Positions 7,875 through 14,934 of a DNA stretch of 24,478 bases are shown here, piece by piece; within the stretch, counting starts at the first letter, position 1; each line of letters opens with the position of its first letter. A program made the position numbers and the translations under genes. The notes beneath the pieces were generated by a model. That model did no database searches, was not told the DNA's origin, and saw nothing but the letters and a program-made list of their open reading frames with translations. The stretch covers positions 1 through 24,478 of the forward strand of contig JAWXUO010000035.1 in NCBI GenBank assembly GCA_044426355.1, read 5' to 3'. Source of the stretch: CAYJLC01 sp044426355 (GTDB lineage Bacteria > Bacillota > Clostridia > Oscillospirales > Butyricicoccaceae).

Positions 7875-8802
7875 AATTAGCTCCAATTTCTTTAGCTGAT
7901 TTATTAAATTCGTCCATTATTTCTTCTAAAATTTTGCGAACAGGTTTAATTTCTTTAAGACTTCCTGCTACTTGCCCTGCCATTAAAGAACCCATTTTTA
8001 TATCACCATCGAAAACTGCTTTTCTAAGTGAACCTAAAGTATAATGCTCAAGCTCCATTTTATCTGTAATAGTTTTTTCCATTTTTACATATTCACGAGC
8101 CATATGATTTTTTATAACACGTACTGGAACTCCTACCGAACGCCCTGTTACTATTGTGCTTGTATCTTTTGCTTTTATAACTTGCTGTTTATAATTATCG
8201 TGTATCGGACATTCCTCAGACACTAAAAGACAAGTACCAACTTGAGCACCAATTGCACCTAATGCAACACTAGCTAAAAGCTGTTTGCCACTTGCAATGC
8301 CTCCCGCTGCGATAACTGGAATAGATACTGCACTGCACACTTGTGGCAAAAGTGCCATTGTTGTAAGTTCGCCTACGTGTCCACCACTCTCTGTACCCTC
8401 TGCGATAACTGCATCTGCACCATTTTTTTCCATTAATTTTGCAAGTGCCACGCTCGGAACTACAGGTATTACTATAATTCCTGCTTTTTTCCAGTCTTCC
8501 ATGTATTTTGCAGGATTTCCAGCACCAGTTGTTACAATTTTTATACCTTCTTCTATAGTTAATTTTACACAATTATCTACATCAGGGTTTAAAAGCATAA
8601 TATTAACCCCAAAAGGTTTATCCGTTAACTTTTTGCATTCTTCAATTTCTTTTTTTAGTTGCGTTGCATTCATTCCACCCATGCCGATTAGTCCTAGTCC
8701 ACCAGCATTTGATACATCAGCTGCAAATTTACCCGTTGCGATATTTGCCATACCACCTTGTATTATAGGAAATTCTATATTTAACATTTCTTTTAATTTC
8801 AT
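7864..8802 (-). CDS. fabK: Enoyl-ACP reductase FabK (FMN-dependent)
   Basis: Reduces trans-2-enoyl-ACP to acyl-ACP, the last step of each elongation round; FabK enzymes use FMN and NAD(P)H and are unrelated to FabI. The 312-residue protein has FPIIQGGMAN at the N-terminus, GVNIMLLNP, the key GTESGGHVGE with His142, IAAGGIASGKQ and GAIGAQVGTCLLVS. These match pneumococcal-type FabK closely. The gene lies between fabH and the paralogue, with GTAGGAG eight bases before the ATG. No fabI is visible. Confidence 0.95.
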   Translation of the reverse strand: MKLKEMLNIEFPIIQGGMANIATGKFAADVSNAGGLGLIGMGGMNATQLKKEIEECKKLTDKPFGVNIMLLNPDVDNCVKLTIEEGIKIVTTGAGNPAKYMEDWKKAGIIVIPVVPSVALAKLMEKNGADAVIAEGTESGGHVGELTTMALLPQVCSAVSIPVIAAGGIASGKQLLASVALGAIGAQVGTCLLVSEECPIHDNYKQQVIKAKDTSTIVTGRSVGVPVRVIKNHMAREYVKMEKTITDKMELEHYTLGSLRKAVFDGDIKMGSLMAGQVAGSLKEIKPVRKILEEIMDEFNKSAKEIGANYAN

Positions 8803-8811
8803 TTTTTTCTC

Positions 8812-9747
8812 CTACCACGTAAGCAAAGTTGCACCATAAGCAAGCCCTGAGCCAAAACCTATGCACATAACTTTATCATTTTTTTTCAATAAACCTTGCT
8901 TATTCATTTCGTCTAAAGCTATTGGTATACTAGCACTTGATGTATTTCCATATTTATCTAAATTTACAAAGAATTTTTTTGCATCTAAAGATAGTTTTTT
9001 ATAAGCACGAGCAATAATTCTCTCATTTGCTTGATGACACACGATATAGTCTATATCATCGCCGGTAAGTTTTGTTTTTTCTAGCATATTTGTAATGCAG
9101 TTTACTACAGTATTTACAGCAAATGTAAATACCTCGCCACCGTCCATATATAATTTATGGTTGTCTTTTGCACTACATAATATAGTTGTATCGTTACCAC
9201 GACAACCAAATAAAAATTCGTCATCTTGCTCACCATCGCAAAGGTCCATTATAACACCACCTGCACCATCTCCAAACAAAATACAAGTATTTCTATCTTC
9301 AAAATTAAGATGCTGTGAAATTTTTTCACTACCTATAACGATAGCTTTTTTTGTTGGGTTTTGTAAAAGCAAACCTTTAGCGATTTGTAAACCATATACA
9401 AATCCACTACACGCTGCATTAAAATCAAAAGTTAAAACATCTTCTAAAAGCTCTAGATTTTTATGTACAACGCACGCTACAGATGGTGTAAAATTATCTG
9501 GTGTAAACGTTGCAACAATCAATGCTCCGATTTCTTCTTTTGCAATTTTGCCTTTTTCTATAAGTTGTTTTGCTACTTGCGTTGCCATATCAGCATTACT
9601 TTGGTTTTCTGCAAAACGTCTTGTTTTTATACCTGTGCGTGTTGTAATCCACTCGTCGCTAGTTTCTACTATTGATTCCATATACTCATTTGTAATTATT
9701 TTTTCTGGCAAATAACTGCTAGTTTCTATTATATTTATCTTTTTCAT
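8812..9747 (-). CDS. fabH: 3-oxoacyl-ACP synthase III FabH
   Basis: Starts fatty-acid chains by condensing a short acyl-CoA with malonyl-ACP. The 311-residue protein has the complete Cys-His-Asn triad: Cys113 in NAACSGF, His238 in CHQANERI and Asn268 in YGNTSSAS, with the C-terminal GFGSGLAYGA. Substrate preference (acetyl or branched primers) cannot be read off safely. The ATG overlaps the accA stop as ATGA. Confidence 0.96.
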   Translation of the reverse strand: MKKINIIETSSYLPEKIITNEYMESIVETSDEWITTRTGIKTRRFAENQSNADMATQVAKQLIEKGKIAKEEIGALIVATFTPDNFTPSVACVVHKNLELLEDVLTFDFNAACSGFVYGLQIAKGLLLQNPTKKAIVIGSEKISQHLNFEDRNTCILFGDGAGGVIMDLCDGEQDDEFLFGCRGNDTTILCSAKDNHKLYMDGGEVFTFAVNTVVNCITNMLEKTKLTGDDIDYIVCHQANERIIARAYKKLSLDAKKFFVNLDKYGNTSSASIPIALDEMNKQGLLKKNDKVMCIGFGSGLAYGATLLTW

Positions 9748-10709
9748 TGGCTTTCCTCTTGAATTTCACACACTTTACCCATTACACGAAATTTTTCATA
9801 TCTCATTTGTTTAATGGCATTTTTATTTAGTTTTGATATTTTTAAAAGTTTTGAAAGTTGTGTGTCAATTATTTTATCTAGTGACTTCATAACTTTTTCT
9901 TCATTTTCGATTAAATTCCCAACGCCTTCAGATACAATATAATCGCAAACACCTAGTTTTTTAAGGTCTAATGCTGTTAATTTTAAATATTCGCAAGCTT
10001 CGTCTTTGCGAGATGCATCTTTCCATAAAATACTCGCAAAACCTTCTGGTGAAAGTATGGAATATACTGAATTTTCCAGCATTATTATAGTATTTGCAAC
10101 CCCTAAAGCTAAAGCACCACCCGAGCCACCTTCTCCAATTATTATAGCAATTACTGGCACATTCAAACTAGAAAACAAAGCTAAACACTGAGCTATAGCT
10201 TCTCCTTGACCATTTTTTTCTGCCTCTATACCAGGAAAAGCACCTGGTGTATCTATAAATGTTATAATCGGTCTATTAAATTTTTCTGCTTGACGAGCTA
10301 GTCTTTGAACTTTTCTATATCCAGATGGATTTGGCATACCAAAATTGTATTTGATATTTTCATCTAGCGTTTTACCTTTTAAGTGACCTATTACAGTGAC
10401 AGGTTTATCATGAAATTTTGCAATACCACCGATAATGCTTCTATCATCATCTGATAATCTATCTCCACGCTGTTCTAAAAAATTTGTAAACAAAGCGTCT
10501 ATAAAATCCTTAGAATTAGGACGTTTATTGTGACGTGCAATATATACTCTGTCGCTCGCTGTTAATGTTTTATAAGCATCTTTCATAAGTGCCTCTTTCT
10601 TTTTGCGAAGTTTTTGAGCAATTAATTTATCAGTACCTTTTTCAGATTTTTCAAGTTCAATGAGCTGTTCTTCAATTTCCTTAATGTTTTGTTCTACTTC
10701 TCGAATCAA
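9744..10709 (-). CDS. accA: Acetyl-CoA carboxylase carboxyltransferase subunit alpha
   Basis: With AccD, transfers CO2 from carboxybiotin to acetyl-CoA to give malonyl-CoA. A crotonase-fold protein of 321 residues from the chosen start, with the N-terminal helical region (ELEKSEKGTDKLIAQKLRKK), LEQRGDR, TPGAFPGIEAE, GEGGSGGALALG and LSPEGFASILWKD. Start: I choose TTG at 10707-10709, because AAGGAGGTG (10714-10722) ends four bases upstream of it. The longest frame starts at an ATG (10730) that lies upstream of this ribosome site and would add seven unlikely residues. The gene overlaps accD by 29 bases and ends overlapping fabH. Confidence 0.95.
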   Translation of the reverse strand: MIREVEQNIKEIEEQLIELEKSEKGTDKLIAQKLRKKKEALMKDAYKTLTASDRVYIARHNKRPNSKDFIDALFTNFLEQRGDRLSDDDRSIIGGIAKFHDKPVTVIGHLKGKTLDENIKYNFGMPNPSGYRKVQRLARQAEKFNRPIITFIDTPGAFPGIEAEKNGQGEAIAQCLALFSSLNVPVIAIIIGEGGSGGALALGVANTIIMLENSVYSILSPEGFASILWKDASRKDEACEYLKLTALDLKKLGVCDYIVSEGVGNLIENEEKVMKSLDKIIDTQLSKLLKISKLNKNAIKQMRYEKFRVMGKVCEIQEESQ

Positions 10710-11568
10710 GTGACACCTCCTTATATCCATGTAGCGAAAGTACTTTGTAAAGTGTTTCTTTCATTTCTCGTCTAGTTACTATTTGGTCTACAAAGCCATT
10801 TTCTAGCAAATATTCTGAACGTTGAAATCCCTCTGGCAAAGTTTGTTTTATAGTTTGTTCTATAACACGAGGACCTGCAAATCCTATCAAAGCTTTTGGT
10901 TTTGCTAAAGTTATATCTGCAAGACTTGCAAAACTCGCTGTAACTCCACCTGTTGTAGGGTTTGTTAAAACAGAAATATACAAAAGCCCTGCATCGCTAT
11001 GTCTTTGTATCGCACTAGAAGTTTTTGCCATTTGCATAAGCGAAATAATTCCCTCTTGCATTCTCGCTCCACCACTTGCACAAAAAATTACTAAAGGAAG
11101 TTTTTTTGCCGTAGCATATTCAACTAAACGTGTTATTTTTTCGCCAACAACAGAACCCATACTCCCCATTAAAAAGCTAGTATCCATAACACAAATTGCA
11201 GTTGTAATTCCAACAATATTCCCAACACCTGTTATAACAGCATCTGTAAGATTCGTTTTTTCTTGCAAATCCTTGATTTTTTCATCATAATTTGGAAAAT
11301 CTATATGATTTATCGAAGATAGTTTTTTATTAAGTTCTCTAAAAGTTCCGTCGTCTATAATATCGTTTATACGTTGTTTTGCTTTTAGTGGAAAAAACTT
11401 ATCACATTTTGGACAAAAATTTCCATTTTTATCAAATACATTTTCCTCTATAGATGTGTCACAAGCAGGACACTTAACGTATATATTTTCACTTTCTTGT
11501 GTGAAGCGAGTAGGCTTTAATTTTTTAAATTTTTCTAGTTCTTCACGACGTTTTTTAAAAGGATTCAT
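10681..11568 (-). CDS. accD: Acetyl-CoA carboxylase carboxyltransferase subunit beta
   Basis: Partner of AccA in the carboxyltransferase tetramer. The 295-residue protein carries the AccD zinc ribbon (Cys33-x2-Cys36 and Cys52-x2-Cys55), MGSMGSVVGEK, FCASGGARMQEG and TNPTTGGVTASFA. The zinc ribbon separates it from propionyl/biotin-dependent homologues. Its ATG follows the accC stop directly (TAAATG) with CAGGAG in the accC tail. The last 29 bases also encode the accA start. Confidence 0.96.
   Translation of the reverse strand: MNPFKKRREELEKFKKLKPTRFTQESENIYVKCPACDTSIEENVFDKNGNFCPKCDKFFPLKAKQRINDIIDDGTFRELNKKLSSINHIDFPNYDEKIKDLQEKTNLTDAVITGVGNIVGITTAICVMDTSFLMGSMGSVVGEKITRLVEYATAKKLPLVIFCASGGARMQEGIISLMQMAKTSSAIQRHSDAGLLYISVLTNPTTGGVTASFASLADITLAKPKALIGFAGPRVIEQTIKQTLPEGFQRSEYLLENGFVDQIVTRREMKETLYKVLSLHGYKEVSLDSRSRTKH
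10714..10722 (-). promoter_or_regulatory. Ribosome binding site that fixes the accA start
   Basis: AAGGAGGTG, a full-strength Shine-Dalgarno match, lies inside the last codons of accD (reading K-E-V there). The first possible start at good spacing is TTG at 10707-10709, AGGAGG being 6 bases upstream. Confidence 0.85.
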
Positions 11569-12951
11569 TTATTTTTTCTCCTGTGAAAGTTTATGTTTTA
11601 TTTCAAAAAATTTATCAAAGTTTTCTTCGATAAAACCTGTGTGATAATCGCCTTTTAAAAAAGTTTGATTATACATCACAAAATGTTGTAACTCAGCATT
11701 TGTAGTAAATCCGTCTATTATAAGTTCCTCTAAGCATCGACGCATTTTTCGTATCGCCGAAAGTCTTGTTGGAGCTTTAACTATTATTTTTGCAACCATT
11801 GAATCATAGTATGGACTTGGCGTATATCCTTGATAAAGTGCTGAATCTACACGTACTCCGTTTCCATTTGGCATATGCAAAAATTTTATTTCTCCAATAC
11901 TTGGTGCAAAATTTTCCCATGGGTTTTCTGCGTTTATTCTACACTCGATAGCATGACCTGAAAAAGTTATATCTTCTTGTTTGTGTTGAAGTTTTAACCC
12001 AGCACTTACACGTATTTGCTCTTTTATAAGGTCTATCTCTGTTATCATTTCTGTTACAGGGTGTTCTACTTGAATACGAGTGTTCATTTCTATAAAATAA
12101 TAATTGCCGTCACTATCAAGTACAAATTCGATAGTTCCTGCATTTGTATAATTTGCAGCTTTTGTAGCTTTTATAGCATCTTGTGCCATTTTTTCACGAA
12201 GCTCAGGATTTAGGCTTTTTGATGGTGATTCTTCAATCATTTTTTGATTTCTTCTTTGAACAGAGCAATCTCTCTCTCCTAAGTGAATTACATTTCCAAA
12301 TTCATCTGCAAGCACTTGGAATTCGATATGTTTTGGATTTATTATTAGTTTTTCTATATACATTTCGTCAGAAGCAAAACACGCTACTGACTCTGCTTTT
12401 GCATTTTCAAATTCTTTTAAAAAATCTTTTTTGTCAAAAACTTTTCTCATACCTCTACCACCACCACCAGCAGAAGCTTTTATCAATACAGGATAGCCAA
12501 TTTCATCAGCTATTTTTATTCCTTCGTTTCCATCTCTAAGGCTACCATTTGAGCCAGGAACTACAGGCACGCCACTTTTTATCATAAGTTCACGTGCAGC
12601 TGATTTATTGCCCATTTTATCTATAACATCAGCACTCGGACCTATAAATTTTATATTATTTCTTGCACAAATACGAGCAAAGTCGCTATTTTCAGACAAA
12701 AAACCAAACGCTGGGTGAATTGCATCACACCCTGTAAGTATTGCTGTAGAAATTATATTTTTCATATTAAGATAGCTATCTGTAGCTTTTTCAGAGCCTA
12801 TACAAACAGCCTCTCCTGCTAAACTTACATGCAAAGCTTCTTTGTCTGCCGTTGAGTATACTGCAACAGTTTCTATACCCATTTCACGACATGTACGCAA
12901 AATCCTTAGTGCTATTTCTGAGCGATTTGCTATGAGAATTTTTTTAAACAT
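11569..12951 (-). CDS. accC: Biotin carboxylase AccC
   Basis: ATP-dependent carboxylation of the biotin on AccB. The 460-residue ATP-grasp protein shows KILIANRSEIALRI, the HPAFGFLSEN segment (HPGYGFLSEN in many homologues), the glycine-rich loop GGGGRGMR, and EMNTRIQVEHPVTE with the Glu/Asn/Arg active-site residues. Length fits free-standing AccC, not pyruvate or propionyl carboxylase fusions. Two bases separate it from accB, with TTGAGGA as ribosome site. Confidence 0.97.
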   Translation of the reverse strand: MFKKILIANRSEIALRILRTCREMGIETVAVYSTADKEALHVSLAGEAVCIGSEKATDSYLNMKNIISTAILTGCDAIHPAFGFLSENSDFARICARNNIKFIGPSADVIDKMGNKSAARELMIKSGVPVVPGSNGSLRDGNEGIKIADEIGYPVLIKASAGGGGRGMRKVFDKKDFLKEFENAKAESVACFASDEMYIEKLIINPKHIEFQVLADEFGNVIHLGERDCSVQRRNQKMIEESPSKSLNPELREKMAQDAIKATKAANYTNAGTIEFVLDSDGNYYFIEMNTRIQVEHPVTEMITEIDLIKEQIRVSAGLKLQHKQEDITFSGHAIECRINAENPWENFAPSIGEIKFLHMPNGNGVRVDSALYQGYTPSPYYDSMVAKIIVKAPTRLSAIRKMRRCLEELIIDGFTTNAELQHFVMYNQTFLKGDYHTGFIEENFDKFFEIKHKLSQEKK

Positions 12952-12953
12952 AT

Positions 12954-13367
12954 TTAGTCCTCAATTTGCATTAAAATATCATCAAAAGCTACCATTTGCT
13001 CGTTTTTAGCAATAATTTTTGCTATTACACCATCAGCTGGAGCTTTTATTTCACTCATAACTTTCATAGCTTCTATAAGAGCTACTACTTGCCCTTTTGA
13101 AACTTTGTCGCCCTCTTTTACAAAAGGTTCGTTATCTGGAGATGGTGCTGAGTAAAACACACCAACAACAGGGGATTTAACGTTTATATAATCATCTAAA
13201 ACTGGTTCGCTTACATTTTCTAAAACCTGAATTTTAGGGGTATTTGCAACACTAGTTGTAATTTCTCTTTTTATTTTTATATGCGAATTTCCATCATCAA
13301 ACTCTAAAAAACTAAGACTGCTTTTTTCGAAAATTTGTATGATTTCTTTTATATTTTTTACTTCCAT
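12954..13367 (-). CDS. accB: Biotin carboxyl carrier protein AccB
   Basis: Carries carboxybiotin between AccC and AccA/D. From the chosen start it is 137 residues: an N-terminal helical segment, a Pro/Val-rich linker, then the biotinyl domain from about residue 60 with the biotinylation site EAMKVM (Lys102) and the PxxG turn APADG. Start: ATG at 13365-13367 with AAGGAG five bases upstream. The frame stays open to 13439, but those 24 extra residues would be encoded by the intergenic hairpin and lack a ribosome site. No biotin ligase is present in the window. Confidence 0.94.
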   Translation of the reverse strand: MEVKNIKEIIQIFEKSSLSFLEFDDGNSHIKIKREITTSVANTPKIQVLENVSEPVLDDYINVKSPVVGVFYSAPSPDNEPFVKEGDKVSKGQVVALIEAMKVMSEIKAPADGVIAKIIAKNEQMVAFDDILMQIED

Positions 13368-13398
13368 AATTCTCCTTGACTTTGAGGTATTTTTGAGT

Positions 13399-13431
13399 AA
13401 AACCTTCATTTGAGTCACAAACGAAGGTTTT
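13399..13431 (-). promoter_or_regulatory. Hairpin between acpP and accB (partial terminator or mRNA stabiliser)
   Basis: AAAACCTTC (13399-13407) pairs with GAAGGTTTT (13423-13431); the stem continues inward past one mismatch with TTTG/CAAA around a 5-base loop. It sits 8 bases past the acpP stop. On the minus strand only the four Ts of the stem and then ACTC follow, so the U-tract is poor. It is best read as a leaky terminator or 3' stabiliser that lets acpP be expressed above the rest of the operon. Confidence 0.7.
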
Positions 13432-13438
13432 ATTATCA

Positions 13439-13666
13439 TTATTCTTTTGGAATTAAATGGTTTACAATATCGCCTACTGTAACAAAATCTTTTAAAACAT
13501 CATCTGGAATTGCCACTCCAAATGTTTCTTCAATAGCCATATTTAATTCTACAGCGTCTAAAGAATCAGCTCCAAGGTCATCTTGTAAGCTTGCTTCCAT
13601 AGTTACATCATCAGCATCACAGCTAATTGTATCTACAATTACGTCACGGATTTCTTCAAAAGTCAT
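13439..13666 (-). CDS. acpP: Acyl carrier protein
   Basis: Carries growing acyl chains on a phosphopantetheine arm. The 75-residue acidic protein has the attachment site GADSLDAVEL (Ser35) and the four-helix ACP pattern, including IEETFGVAIPDD. The ATG is preceded by GTGAGGT seven bases upstream. It is the first gene of the operon, right after the FAS promoter, and is followed by a hairpin. The holo-ACP synthase gene is not in the window. Confidence 0.97.
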   Translation of the reverse strand: MTFEEIRDVIVDTISCDADDVTMEASLQDDLGADSLDAVELNMAIEETFGVAIPDDVLKDFVTVGDIVNHLIPKE

Positions 13667-13700
13667 AATTTTTTACCTCACTAAAATTTTATTCTTATAT

Positions 13701-13729
13701 ATGATACTATATTTTAACTTATATGTCAA
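13701..13729 (-). promoter_or_regulatory. Promoter of the FAS operon
   Basis: On the minus strand a perfect -35 TTGACA (13724-13729) and a -10 TATCAT (13701-13706) are separated by 17 bases. Transcription would start near 13694, about 28 bases before the acpP start. This is the best promoter match in the window and fits the need for high FAS expression. Confidence 0.8.
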
Positions 13730-13730
13730 T

Positions 13731-13744
13731 AATTTATCTAAATT
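13731..13744. promoter_or_regulatory. Palindrome beside the FAS -35 box, candidate MarR/FabT-like operator
   Basis: AATTTA-N2-TAAATT is a perfect inverted repeat one base upstream of the -35 hexamer. Its size and place suit a MarR-family dimer. In such AT-rich DNA a 6-bp arm could also arise by chance. Confidence 0.35.
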
Positions 13745-13797
13745 TTTTTAACTAGTTTTGATTAATTTTCAGTTTTTTATAATAAAATTAAAATTCG

Positions 13798-13844
13798 CAT
13801 AAAACTTCTTTAGTATATTATGTTTTATTTCACAAAGTTTTATG
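13798..13844. repeat. 10-bp inverted repeat in the divergent intergenic region
   Basis: CATAAAACTT (13798-13807) and AAGTTTTATG (13835-13844) are exact inverted copies separated by 27 bases. No T-run follows, so it is not a terminator. It lies between the FAS promoter and the arginine control sites. Confidence 0.6.
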
Positions 13845-13852
13845 TATTCATT

Positions 13853-13881
13853 TTGTGCAATTATACAGTTATATTTATAAA
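13853..13881 (+). promoter_or_regulatory. Candidate promoter of the arg operon, overlapping the ARG-like boxes
   Basis: A -35-like TTGTGC (13853-13858) and a -10 TATAAA (13876-13881) have a 17-base spacer and coincide with the ARG-like boxes, which would give simple repression. A rival is TTGCTT (13905-13910) with TAATAT (13928-13933), also 17 bases apart. The sequence alone does not decide. Confidence 0.35.
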
Positions 13882-13887
13882 TATACA
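13854..13887 (+). promoter_or_regulatory. Two ARG-box-like sites, candidate ArgR operator
   Basis: TGTGCAATTATACA (13854-13867) and, on the opposite strand, TGTATATTTATAAA (13874-13887) each resemble the TGTATAATTATACA type of ARG box. Their centres are exactly 20 bp apart, as expected for paired boxes bound by an ArgR hexamer on one helix face. The second site is embedded in a 16-bp perfect palindrome (13870-13885). A further palindrome TGTATATACA lies at 13935-13944. Confidence 0.5.
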
Positions 13888-13969
13888 AAAGTTGGTATAT
13901 TTACTTGCTTTTTTTCATTTTATAGTTTAATATATGTATATACAAATTATTTTAAAAGGCAGGCTTATA

Positions 13970-14896
13970 ATGTATACTATATTTATTGACGGAAAAGAAG
14001 GCACTACAGGACTTCAAATTTTCGAGCGTTTTCGTGATAGAAAAGACCTCGAAATTATTACAATACCTAAGCATCTTAGAAAAGACGCAACAGAAAAGAA
14101 AAAACTTTTAAACAATGCAGATTTCGTTTTTTTATGCTTACCTGATACATCTGCTATCGAGAGTGTTTCGCTAATAGAAAACCCATCTGTGCGAGTTATA
14201 GACGCATCTACTGCACACAGAACAAATCCAAACTGGGACTACGGTTTTCCAGAACTTTCTGCAAAACATCGTGAAAATATTTCAAAATCAAACAGAGTTG
14301 CAAACCCTGGTTGCTATGCAAGTGGATTTATTTCTTTGTGCTACCCACTTGTTTCAAACAATGTTATATCGAAAGATTTAGCTTTAACAAGCTACGGTAT
14401 TAGTGGTTACAGTGGTGGTGGAAAAAATATAATTTCTGAATATCAAGAAACTCCAGAAAATTATACATCACCTAGATTTTACGCACTTTCGCAACAACAT
14501 AAACATCTTCCAGAGATGAAATTAATTTCAGGGCTTAATTTTTCGCCTATGTTCAATCCTATTGTAGATGATTTTTATAATGGTATGATGGTGAATATCC
14601 CTATTTGCACAAGACTTTTAGATAAAAAAATTACTGCAAAAAATCTACACGAAATTTTTTCTAAACATTATGATGGTCAAAATTTCGTTCGTGTTATGCC
14701 TTTTGTAGAAAACCCTACAGAGTTTTTAGACACAAACACTCTAGCAAATTCCAACAATATGGAAATTTATATACACGGTTCTGATGAGCATATTCTACTA
14801 AGTTCAAGATTTGATAATCTTGGAAAAGGTGCTTCTGGTTCTGCTGTTCAATGTATGAATATCATGATGGGAATTGACGAAACAACTGGTTTGTAG
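13970..14896 (+). CDS. argC: N-acetyl-gamma-glutamyl-phosphate reductase, short (type 2) form
   Basis: NADPH-dependent reduction of N-acetylglutamyl phosphate to the semialdehyde, step 3 of arginine synthesis. The 308-residue protein begins MYTIFIDGKEGTTGLQI and has catalytic Cys115 in NPGCYASGF. The N-terminal IDGxxGTTGLQI and the short length match the less common ArgC class (TIGR01851-like) rather than the ~345-residue form usual in Bacillota. Start: ATG at 13970 preceded by AAAGGCAGG; the open frame extends 12 codons to 13934, but those residues precede the conserved N-terminus and run through the palindrome at 13935. First gene of the arg operon. Confidence 0.94.
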   Translation: MYTIFIDGKEGTTGLQIFERFRDRKDLEIITIPKHLRKDATEKKKLLNNADFVFLCLPDTSAIESVSLIENPSVRVIDASTAHRTNPNWDYGFPELSAKHRENISKSNRVANPGCYASGFISLCYPLVSNNVISKDLALTSYGISGYSGGGKNIISEYQETPENYTSPRFYALSQQHKHLPEMKLISGLNFSPMFNPIVDDFYNGMMVNIPICTRLLDKKITAKNLHEIFSKHYDGQNFVRVMPFVENPTEFLDTNTLANSNNMEIYIHGSDEHILLSSRFDNLGKGASGSAVQCMNIMMGIDETTGL

Positions 14897-14934
14897 TAAA
14901 ATAGACTTAATAAAATTTATAGTGAGGTAAAATT

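Noticed and set aside
13368..13439. 24-residue N-terminal extension of accB
   Set aside because: It would be encoded by the intergenic hairpin and starts inside the acpP stop with no ribosome site; the ATG at 13367 has AAGGAG.
13934..13969. Earlier ATG for argC
   Set aside because: No ribosome site upstream; the conserved family start begins at the ATG at 13970, preceded by AAAGGCAGG.
13667..13969. FapR operator for the FAS operon
   Set aside because: Nothing resembles the Bacillus FapR inverted repeat, and the operon carries a MarR gene instead of fapR or plsX.
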